From positions 1 through 13,093 of the forward strand of contig RPQK01000123.1 in the NCBI GenBank assembly GCA_003819755.1: 13,093 bases of DNA, given 5' to 3'. Below, one piece after another: positions 8,001 through 13,093 of this stretch. Source of the DNA: Acidobacteriota bacterium (GTDB lineage: Bacteria > Acidobacteriota > UBA6911 > RPQK01). Made by a program: the position numbers and the translations under genes. Position 1 is the stretch's first letter; each line of letters begins with the position of its first letter. The notes under the pieces are model-generated. The model worked only from the letters and a program-made list of their open reading frames with translations. It did not search any database and was not told where the DNA came from.

Positions 8001-10727
8001 GCCGCGGACGACGTCGGCCGGGAGTCGTTTGCCTTCCGTTCCTTTTGGGCGGGCGGACCGGACCGGTGGTGGTTCTCGATGGAAGATCATGACCGCATGG
8101 ACGTCATCGCCGAAAAGAAGCGGTACGAACCGGGAGAGACAGCTCGGTTTCAAATAAGGATGCCGTTCGAGAAGGCCACAGCTTTGGTTTGTATTGAACG
8201 GGAGGGAGTTGGAGACGTCTTTGTCCGTGAACTATCCGGGAAGTCGCCCGTAGTCGAGATCCCGATCAAAGGCGCGTACGGGCCTAATACCTTTGTTTCT
8301 GTTCTAGCCGTGCGCGGGCGGGTGGCGGCACCCAAGCCGACGGCCATGCTCGACCTCGCGAAGCCCGCCTACAAGTTTGGTGTGGCTGATATAGCGGTGG
8401 GATGGAAGGCCTATGAGCTGAAGGTGAAGGTTGCGGCGGACCGGCCGGTCTATCGAGTGCGTGAAAATGCGAACGTGAAGATCGCGGTAACCACGGCGAG
8501 CGGGAAGCCGCTTCCAGCCGGCGCCGAGATCGCGTTAGCGGCGGTCGACGAGGGGCTGCTCGAGTTGATGGATAACGCCAGCTGGCGTGTACTCGAGGCA
8601 ATGATGGGTCATCGCTCCTGGGGTGTCGCCACGGCCACCGCGCAGATGCACGTTGTCGGAAAGCGGCATTTCGGCCTGAAGGCACTGCCGACAGGCGGTG
8701 GAGGCGGCCGGCAGTCGACGCGGGAATTGTTCGACACGCTGCTGGCCTGGAAGGCTCGGATTCCGGTTGATGCCAACGGAAACGTGACAGTGCAGGTGCC
8801 TCTTAATGACTCCATTACCAGTTTCCGAATCGTGGCTGTGGCCACGGGCGGAACGGACATGTTCGGCTCCGGTTCCACCTCCATTCGTTCGATTCAGGAG
8901 CTTTCCCTCTTTTCGGGTATCGCGCCGCTGGTGAGGGCGGGAGACAAGATCCTGTCCAGCTTCACCCTCCGTAATACGACCGAGCAGAGCCTCAAAGCTG
9001 CCGTCAGCGGGCGCGTGACCGAGATCGGACGCCCCCTCCCGCCGAAAACCGTGGAGCTTGCGGCAGGTGAATCGCAGGACCTCGTGTGGGAGGTCAATGT
9101 GCCCGTCGGCGTTGACTTTCTCCACTACGATGTCGAGGCGAAAAGCGGGACCTTTGTTGATCGCGTCGCGGTCACTCAGCGGGTGATCGAGGCGGTGCCC
9201 GTGCGCCCGGTCCAGGCAACGGTCTTTCAGCTCGAGGGACAACTGCAGGAGAAAATTGAAAAGCCGGCGGACGCCCTGCCCGGCCGGGGGGGAGTCAACG
9301 TGGCCGTGCGCCCCAGCCTGCTCAATGGACTGGAGGCGGTCAGGCGTTACATGCGCCGCTATCCCTACAACTGCCTCGAACAGAAGGTGTCGCGGGCGAT
9401 TTCGCTGCGCGACGAGGCGTTATGGCAAACGGTCACGAACGAGCTTCCGGGCTACCTGGACGGAGACGGCCTCCTCAAGTATTTCCCGTCCATGCGCCTG
9501 GGAAGTGACTCTCTGACGGCTTACGTGCTGGCCGTTGCCCAGGAGGCCGGATGGGAGCTGGGGCCGCCCGTGGAGCGTATGCAGGAAGGCCTGCGGGCAT
9601 TCATCGAAGGCCGGATTACCAGGTACGGTTCGCTCCCAACTGCGGACCTGGCGTTGCGGAAGATGGCGGCTATCGAAGCGCTCTCCCGCTATGAGTCAGC
9701 CGAACCGGAAATGCTCGCGTCCCTGACCATCGAGGCTAACCTCTGGCCGACCTCCGGCGTCATTGACTGGTTCAATGTGCTGAACCGACTAAAGAACATC
9801 CCGGGCCGTGCGGAGAAGCTCAGGCAGGTGGAGCAGATTCTTCGTTCCCGTCTCAACTTCCAGGGCACTGTGATGACATTTTCCACCGAGGGGTCGGATT
9901 ACCTCTGGTGGCTCATGCTTTCGAATGACGTGAACTGCGTGAAACTGCTGGCATCGGCGGTCGAGTTCAAGAGATGGACGCCCGACATTGCGAGGATCGT
10001 GCGTGGCGCGATCAGCCGGCAGAAACAGGGCCACTGGGATCTGACGACGGCGAATGCCTGGGGCGTTCTCGCTCTGGAGAAGTTCAGCACGGCCTTCGAG
10101 AAAGCCCCGGTGACGGGCACGACGGCCATTACGCTCGACAACAAGACGAGCAGCGTGAACTGGGGCGCAAAACCCAAAGGCGACCAGGTTCTGCTTGGTT
10201 GGCCGGCAGGCGCCCAGCCTCTTGCCGTTCAGCACTCCGGCAGCGGGAAGCCTTGGGTTTCGGTCCAGAGCCTGGCCGCCGTCCCACTTAAAGCTCCGAT
10301 CTCAAGTGGATACCGAATCTCAAGAACAATTGCACCGGTCGAGCAGAAGGAGCCCGGCAAGCAGAATCGTGGGGACATCGTCCGCGTCAGGCTGGAACTG
10401 GAGGCGCAGACGGACATGACCTGGGTGGTCGTCAGTGACCCGATACCGGCCGGGGCGGCGATCCTGGGTACCGGTTTGGGGCGTGATTCGAGCCTGGCGA
10501 CCGGAGACGAGAAGAGCGAAGGCTGGGTCTGGCCGGCTTTTGAGGAACGATCCTTTGAGGCGTTCAGGGCGTACTACGAGTACGTTCCGAAAGGGAAGTG
10601 GATGGTCGAGTATACGGTGCGCCTGAATAGTGCCGGAGACTTCAACCTGCCGCCGACCCGGGTCGAAGCGCTCTACTCGCCGGAGATGTTCGGGGAAATC
10701 CCGAATGGGGTCGTGAGTGTGAAGTAG
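5049..10727 (+). CDS. Bacterial alpha-2-macroglobulin with thioester (PBP1C-associated)
   Basis: Such proteins trap attacking proteases in the periplasm through a reactive internal thioester. The 1892 residues begin with a Sec signal peptide (hydrophobic 4-17, cleavage likely after AVA at 18-20 or AQA at 20-22). An N-terminal Ig-like region (about 35-140) and macroglobulin domains follow, with family motifs at about 641-655 (LDRSLLRAGETVHMKHIL) and VDEGLLEL at 1166-1173. A glycine run (1216-1220) sits just before the A2M domain (about 1225-1315, STRELFDTLLAWKARIP). The thioester motif Cys1442-Leu-Glu-Gln1445 opens the helical thioester domain (to about 1720), and a C-terminal beta domain ends the chain (about 1773-1892). 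The thioester and the pbpC neighbour point to the E. coli YfhM (ECAM) type rather than YfaS, which lacks the thioester. Oddities: it is longer than ECAM (about 1650) and has no lipobox cysteine, so it is predicted to be soluble. An acidic patch (305-314) and a Pro/Ala linker (407-422) are also seen. Confidence 0.93.
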   Translation: MSRVLFVILSTWLSISQAVAQAQNQPAPAAGPPQVESFVPEGTVKDIRQVQVAFSEAMVPFGDPTRAVQPFEISCPSVGKGRWVDGRHWVYDFDKDLPAGIKCTFSLRPGVVTLTGKALGGQTSFSFSTGGPSILDSSPSDGNEEINEDQVFILELDGQPSEDSLLRNAWFAVEGVEEQIGIKIIKGDERKAVLDSEYRYREVQPDHPSVLLQAKRRFPSSARVNLVWGKGIVTESGVATDEPQTLHFKTRPPFTATFGCSRLNVEADCIPLTRMFLSFSAPVPWSKARQIVLTGPEGKKWTPLEESDSDGDEEQTSDRVVHRVSFKQPFPPKSEFRLQLPAGVQDDSGRALSNAASFPLTVRTDDYPPLAKFAADFGILEWKADPVLPVTLRDVEAEVEAREVKVPASGPGPVAAPSAPVQTMPGTILRVPADQVGQILFWLKKMNNRNRETSVFDAVSGATTRPFRLPKPNGPKAFEVVGIPLRDPGFYVVELQSEILGAALLGKPAPMFVATTALVTNLAVHFKWGLESSLVWVTSLDQARPVAGASVEVCDCSGKMLWQGKTDTQGIARISGLPDRNEPPECKSPTYSEFNRGLTVVARAGTDMAFVHSSWDSGIEPWRFDLPTEYESSLVTAHTILDRSLLRAGETVHMKHILRRHVTGGFAQLPENQRPVTLVIRHGGTDQVYEFPLKWDLQGLAESEWKIPPDAKLGQYQISFREKGSEQDRVRQWESGSFRVEEYRVPLLKASLQFPNKPLIRPSQVNVDIGVQYLAGGGASRLPVRLRYRVLPGIPSGFAELEDFALGNGRVKEGLVRDGEMAAEERPADLKRIDLTLDRTGSARATITELPKITDPGRLTAELDFRDPNGETQTVAVNAPLWPAGVVVGLKTEHWVLVNKDMTIQAAATDLAGKPFAGRSIRVDLFQRKHYSHRKRLVGGFYAYENYSETKKIGMGCEGVTNARGILSCTIHPTESGEIILQARAADDVGRESFAFRSFWAGGPDRWWFSMEDHDRMDVIAEKKRYEPGETARFQIRMPFEKATALVCIEREGVGDVFVRELSGKSPVVEIPIKGAYGPNTFVSVLAVRGRVAAPKPTAMLDLAKPAYKFGVADIAVGWKAYELKVKVAADRPVYRVRENANVKIAVTTASGKPLPAGAEIALAAVDEGLLELMDNASWRVLEAMMGHRSWGVATATAQMHVVGKRHFGLKALPTGGGGGRQSTRELFDTLLAWKARIPVDANGNVTVQVPLNDSITSFRIVAVATGGTDMFGSGSTSIRSIQELSLFSGIAPLVRAGDKILSSFTLRNTTEQSLKAAVSGRVTEIGRPLPPKTVELAAGESQDLVWEVNVPVGVDFLHYDVEAKSGTFVDRVAVTQRVIEAVPVRPVQATVFQLEGQLQEKIEKPADALPGRGGVNVAVRPSLLNGLEAVRRYMRRYPYNCLEQKVSRAISLRDEALWQTVTNELPGYLDGDGLLKYFPSMRLGSDSLTAYVLAVAQEAGWELGPPVERMQEGLRAFIEGRITRYGSLPTADLALRKMAAIEALSRYESAEPEMLASLTIEANLWPTSGVIDWFNVLNRLKNIPGRAEKLRQVEQILRSRLNFQGTVMTFSTEGSDYLWWLMLSNDVNCVKLLASAVEFKRWTPDIARIVRGAISRQKQGHWDLTTANAWGVLALEKFSTAFEKAPVTGTTAITLDNKTSSVNWGAKPKGDQVLLGWPAGAQPLAVQHSGSGKPWVSVQSLAAVPLKAPISSGYRISRTIAPVEQKEPGKQNRGDIVRVRLELEAQTDMTWVVVSDPIPAGAAILGTGLGRDSSLATGDEKSEGWVWPAFEERSFEAFRAYYEYVPKGKWMVEYTVRLNSAGDFNLPPTRVEALYSPEMFGEIPNGVVSVK

Positions 10728-10735
10728 GGGGTCAC

Positions 10736-10815
10736 AAAGGACCCCAAGGACCCCAAGGACCTCAAGGACAAGATCGGGTCGGTTCTTGAGGTCCTTGAGG
10801 TCGTTGAGGTCCTTT
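10736..10815. repeat. Long hairpin of 9-base repeats between the macroglobulin gene and pbpC
   Basis: The left arm (10736-10769) is four copies of an AAGGACCYC-type 9-mer. The right arm (10782-10815) is the complementary series, of the type TTGAGGTCC. The arms pair at 30 of 34 positions around a 12-base loop, filling most of the 99-base spacer. The hairpin starts nine bases after the macroglobulin stop codon and ends eleven bases before the pbpC ATG. No T run long enough for an intrinsic terminator follows (TTTAGTTT only). It could protect or end the upstream message, or set the level of pbpC translation. Confidence 0.9.
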
Positions 10816-10826
10816 AGTTTACTGCG

Positions 10827-12968
10827 ATGCGAGTCAGGAAAAAGCTTTTCGTCGCGCTTCTGCTGCTGTTCGGCCTTGGTGTGCCGGGCGTCATCTGGGT
10901 TATTACCCTGCCGCCGGCTACGCCATCGTACGCCGAAGTGGTGGGTAGGTACCGAAGCTCAGACCGCATCCTGCTCGATCGGAAGGAGCGCCCGCTTCAT
11001 CAACTGCGAGTAGCGGAGGAAAGCCGAAGCCTCGAATGGGCCACCCTCGACCGGATTTCGCCGGCGCTCATTACAGCCGTCGTACAGGCTGAGGACCGCC
11101 GGTTTTACGTGCACGGCGGCATTGACTGGCTCTCGCTGGTTTCGGCCGCCTGGCGTAATGTCTCGTCTCCCGAAGTGCGAGGCGCGAGCACCATTACGAT
11201 GCAGCTCTCGTCTCTGATTACGCCTGAGCTTGCGCCGGGGCGGGGAAGGAGATCTCTGCTGGAGAAAATCCGGCAGATCAGGGCGGCGCGTCAGGTGGAG
11301 GCCGGCTGGACGAAAGCGCGAATCCTCGAATCGTATTTGAACCTCGTGACTTTCCGAGGAGAATTGCGGGGGATCGCGGCCGCGTCCAGGGGGCTTTTCG
11401 GGAAAGAGCCGCACGGAATAGCAGGCAGCGAGGCCTTGGTCCTGGCCGCGTTGCTCCGGGCTCCGCGCGCCGGTGTCGACCGTTTGACATCCAGAGCTCA
11501 AGGACTGGCAAAGCTCTTGCGGTGGCCGGAGAATCCGACCCGCATCAGGGCCACTGCGGAACGGGCAGCGAGCGGTCTGTATTATGTCTCGCCCGTGGCT
11601 GATTTTGCCCCGCACGTCGCCCGCAAGCTGCTGACCGGAACCGGGAAGCAGCAAAGGCATTCCGACAAAGTGACATGTACGATCGATTTGGATCTGCAGC
11701 TTTACGCGGCGGAAGCGCTTCGAAACCGGCTCTTCTCCTTGCGTTCGCAGAACGTCCAGGATGCCGCTCTGCTCGTTGTCGAGAACAAAACCGGAGACAC
11801 ACTGGCCTACCTGGGCAACGATGGGGTCCGAACGACGGCCCGATTCGTCGACGGCGCCGAAGCTTTGCGCCAGGCTGGCTCGATCCTCAAGCCGTTCCTC
11901 TACGCCCTGGCGTTCGACCGGCGGTTGCTCACTCCCGCCTCGCTCCTGGATGACAGTCCCCTGGAAATCCCGGTGTTCGGAGGCATTTACCGTCCCCAAA
12001 ACTACGACGATCAGTTCCATGGGCTGGTGACGGCGCGACAGGCCCTCGCATCTTCGCTCAATGTGCCGGCCGTACGGACTCTCAGCCTGGTCGGTATTGA
12101 TCCGTTCGTTTCCGCCTTGCAGGATCTCGGTTTTCGGGATCTTCAGGCACCTGACTACTACGGCCCTTCGCTCGCCCTGGGATCGGCGGATGTCTGCCTC
12201 AGGGACCTGGTCGACGGGTATCGGGCTCTGGCGAACGGCGGCATGTACCAGCCGTCGCGCCTGACTTTCGACCCGATCTGGGAACCGGCACGCCGGGTGT
12301 TCTCGCCTCAGGCTGTTTTTCTGGTAGCGGACATTCTCTCCGACAGGGAGAGCCGTGAAATGACGTTCGGGCTGGAGAATGCCTTGGCCACTCGCTTCTG
12401 GACAGCTGTGAAGACCGGAACGAGCAAGGATATGAGAGACAACTGGTGTGTCGGGTTTTCCGAGCACTACACGGTGGGAGTTTGGGTCGGCAACTTCTCC
12501 GGTGCTCCCATGTGGCACGTGAGCGGTGTGAGCGGGGCCGCTCCGCTCTGGCTCGAGATCATGAATTATCTGCACCGGGACCGGCCGAGCCGGCAGGCGG
12601 CTCCGCCTCCTGGCCTGGAGCAGCGAGAGACCCGTTTTCCGGACTTGAACGTTGTACGGAGGGAGACGTACGTCCAGGGCACGGAATCGACAACCGTGAA
12701 AGCGGTTGCCTCCACCGCGGCCAAACGTATCCTCTACCCAGTCGAGGGCATGATCCTGGCCCTTGATCCGGACGTTCCGCCCAGTCAGCAGTTGGTCGTG
12801 TTTGAAGCAAAGGCCGCCGGCGACGTGATCCGCTGGAGACTTAATGGCAAGCGGCTGGCAGCAGACAGCCCGGCCGCCCGGTGGCACCCGAAAGCCGGCA
12901 AGCACAAGCTGGCGCTGGAGACGAGTGAGGGGCGGGTGCTGGAGACGGTGCAGTTTGAGGTGAGATAG
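10827..12968 (+). CDS. pbpC: Penicillin-binding protein 1C (bifunctional murein synthase)
   Basis: A class A penicillin-binding protein with a glycosyltransferase and a transpeptidase domain, anchored in the inner membrane and acting in the periplasm. Its 713 residues compare with 770 in E. coli PBP1C. A membrane anchor (about 6-26) leads into the GT51 domain (about 45-235), with the catalytic Glu89 in EDRRFYVHGGID, GASTITMQL at 119-127 and Glu158 in the third motif. The transpeptidase domain (about 282-580) has all three motifs: Ser352-Ile-Leu-Lys355, Ser410-Leu-Asn412 and Lys529-Thr-Gly531 (KTGTS). The last 80 residues, from YPVEGMILALDPD, form the C-terminal domain typical of PBP1C. This domain and the macroglobulin neighbour separate it from PBP1A and PBP1B. 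No good Shine-Dalgarno is seen; GAGGT at 10806-10810 is 16 bases away and lies in the hairpin arm. Transcription together with the macroglobulin gene is likely. Confidence 0.95.
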   Translation: MRVRKKLFVALLLLFGLGVPGVIWVITLPPATPSYAEVVGRYRSSDRILLDRKERPLHQLRVAEESRSLEWATLDRISPALITAVVQAEDRRFYVHGGIDWLSLVSAAWRNVSSPEVRGASTITMQLSSLITPELAPGRGRRSLLEKIRQIRAARQVEAGWTKARILESYLNLVTFRGELRGIAAASRGLFGKEPHGIAGSEALVLAALLRAPRAGVDRLTSRAQGLAKLLRWPENPTRIRATAERAASGLYYVSPVADFAPHVARKLLTGTGKQQRHSDKVTCTIDLDLQLYAAEALRNRLFSLRSQNVQDAALLVVENKTGDTLAYLGNDGVRTTARFVDGAEALRQAGSILKPFLYALAFDRRLLTPASLLDDSPLEIPVFGGIYRPQNYDDQFHGLVTARQALASSLNVPAVRTLSLVGIDPFVSALQDLGFRDLQAPDYYGPSLALGSADVCLRDLVDGYRALANGGMYQPSRLTFDPIWEPARRVFSPQAVFLVADILSDRESREMTFGLENALATRFWTAVKTGTSKDMRDNWCVGFSEHYTVGVWVGNFSGAPMWHVSGVSGAAPLWLEIMNYLHRDRPSRQAAPPPGLEQRETRFPDLNVVRRETYVQGTESTTVKAVASTAAKRILYPVEGMILALDPDVPPSQQLVVFEAKAAGDVIRWRLNGKRLAADSPAARWHPKAGKHKLALETSEGRVLETVQFEVR

Positions 12969-12979
12969 TAGTTTCTATC

Positions 12980-12992
12980 CACGAATTACACG
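12980..12992 (+). repeat. Copy of the CACGAATTACACG motif
   Basis: The 13 bases match 106-118 exactly, and the first eleven also match the complement of 130-140. All three copies are noncoding and lie just after a stop codon (lpxD or pbpC), which suggests a dispersed intergenic repeat rather than chance. Confidence 0.6.
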
Positions 12993-13040
12993 GCGCGGCG
13001 TAGCCGCAACCAAAAGCCTGCCCGATGAAGAAGAAAGACA

Positions 13041-13075
13041 GAATGTCGAATATCGAATATCGAATGTCGAATGTC
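13041..13075 (+). repeat. Five tandem GAATRTC heptads
   Basis: Five perfect 7-base units follow each other: GAATGTC, GAATATC, GAATATC, GAATGTC, GAATGTC, varying only at the fifth base (G, A, A, G, G). A degenerate sixth begins with GAAG. GATATTC, the reverse complement of GAATATC, does not occur in the window as an opposing block, so no hairpin partner is visible; one could lie beyond the edge. Confidence 0.9.
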
Positions 13076-13080
13076 GAAGT

Positions 13081-13093
13081 GAGGAAGAAATGA
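13081..13093 (+). promoter_or_regulatory. Possible ribosome site and start codon of the next gene
   Basis: GAGG at 13081-13084 is five bases before ATG at 13090-13092, where the window ends after one more base. The spacing suits translation initiation, and the ATG sits 14 bases after the heptad array, much as in murJ and pbpC. Nothing of the product can be seen. Confidence 0.3.

Larger units (their letters stand above)
12969..13093. other. Spacer after pbpC with repeat remnants
   Basis: The 125 bases after the pbpC stop hold no gene that fits within the window. CACGAATTACACG at 12980-12992 is identical over 13 bases to 106-118. It is followed by GCGGC (12995-12999), GTA and GCCGC (13003-13007), a tight 5-bp stem. 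Then comes unique sequence and the heptad array at 13041-13075. No T tract follows the stem, so a pbpC terminator is not clear. Confidence 0.55.

Noticed and set aside
3969..10829. Identical GTTTACTGCGATG at the xerD start (3969-3981) and the pbpC start (10817-10829)
   Set aside because: About one shared 13-mer is expected by chance within 13 kb, and the first copy is explained by murJ codons.
10959..12905. A 648-codon open frame on the minus strand opposite pbpC
   Set aside because: It lies wholly within a gene with all PBP1C motifs. Its product is rich in Arg, Pro, Gly and Gln with no recognisable domain, as expected of an antisense shadow in GC-rich DNA.
12995..13007. Intrinsic terminator after pbpC
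   Set aside because: The 5-bp GC stem with a 3-base loop is not followed by a T run; the next bases are AACCAAAAG.

Overview
The window comes from a GC-rich Gram-negative bacterium. It encodes a lipid A acyltransferase (LpxD), a lipid II flippase (MurJ), a penicillin-binding protein 1C and an exported alpha-2-macroglobulin, so an outer membrane and a thin murein layer are implied. Several gene spacers carry short tandem repeats with a 7- or 9-base period. Together with the gene content this fits a soil or environmental lineage such as Acidobacteriota or a neighbouring phylum, but that placement is a guess from style. No rRNA, tRNA, phage or transposon sequence was found.

Layout: lpxD lies on the minus strand at the left, with a hairpin-rich 141-base stretch beyond its stop. 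A 50-base divergent spacer separates it from corA (Mg2+ channel), which begins a run of five plus-strand genes. A 197-base spacer follows, built of three perfect 22-base tandem units and an inverted copy about 100 bases further on. murJ and xerD come next and overlap by four bases (ATGA). After a 176-base leader with several small stems comes a 5.7 kb gene for a thioester-containing alpha-2-macroglobulin of 1892 residues. It is separated from pbpC by a 99-base spacer that is almost entirely one imperfect 34-bp hairpin made of 9-base repeats. The right edge carries a copy of a motif also present at the left edge, a GAATRTC heptad array, and probably the start codon of a further gene.

The genes mostly concern the cell envelope. 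LpxD makes the lipid A precursor, MurJ flips lipid II, PBP1C is predicted to polymerise and crosslink it, and the macroglobulin is expected to trap proteases in the periplasm. The pairing of a thioester macroglobulin with pbpC is a known bacterial arrangement, seen as defence coupled to wall repair. XerD is the chromosome-dimer recombinase, and its coupling to murJ looks incidental.

All six genes are recognisable families, and I see no new multi-gene system. The most unusual material is between the genes. Three unrelated short-repeat tracts each end 11 to 14 bases before an ATG (murJ, pbpC and the presumed next gene), and two of them can fold into very long hairpins. The macroglobulin itself is also longer than the Escherichia coli homologue and lacks its lipoprotein signal.
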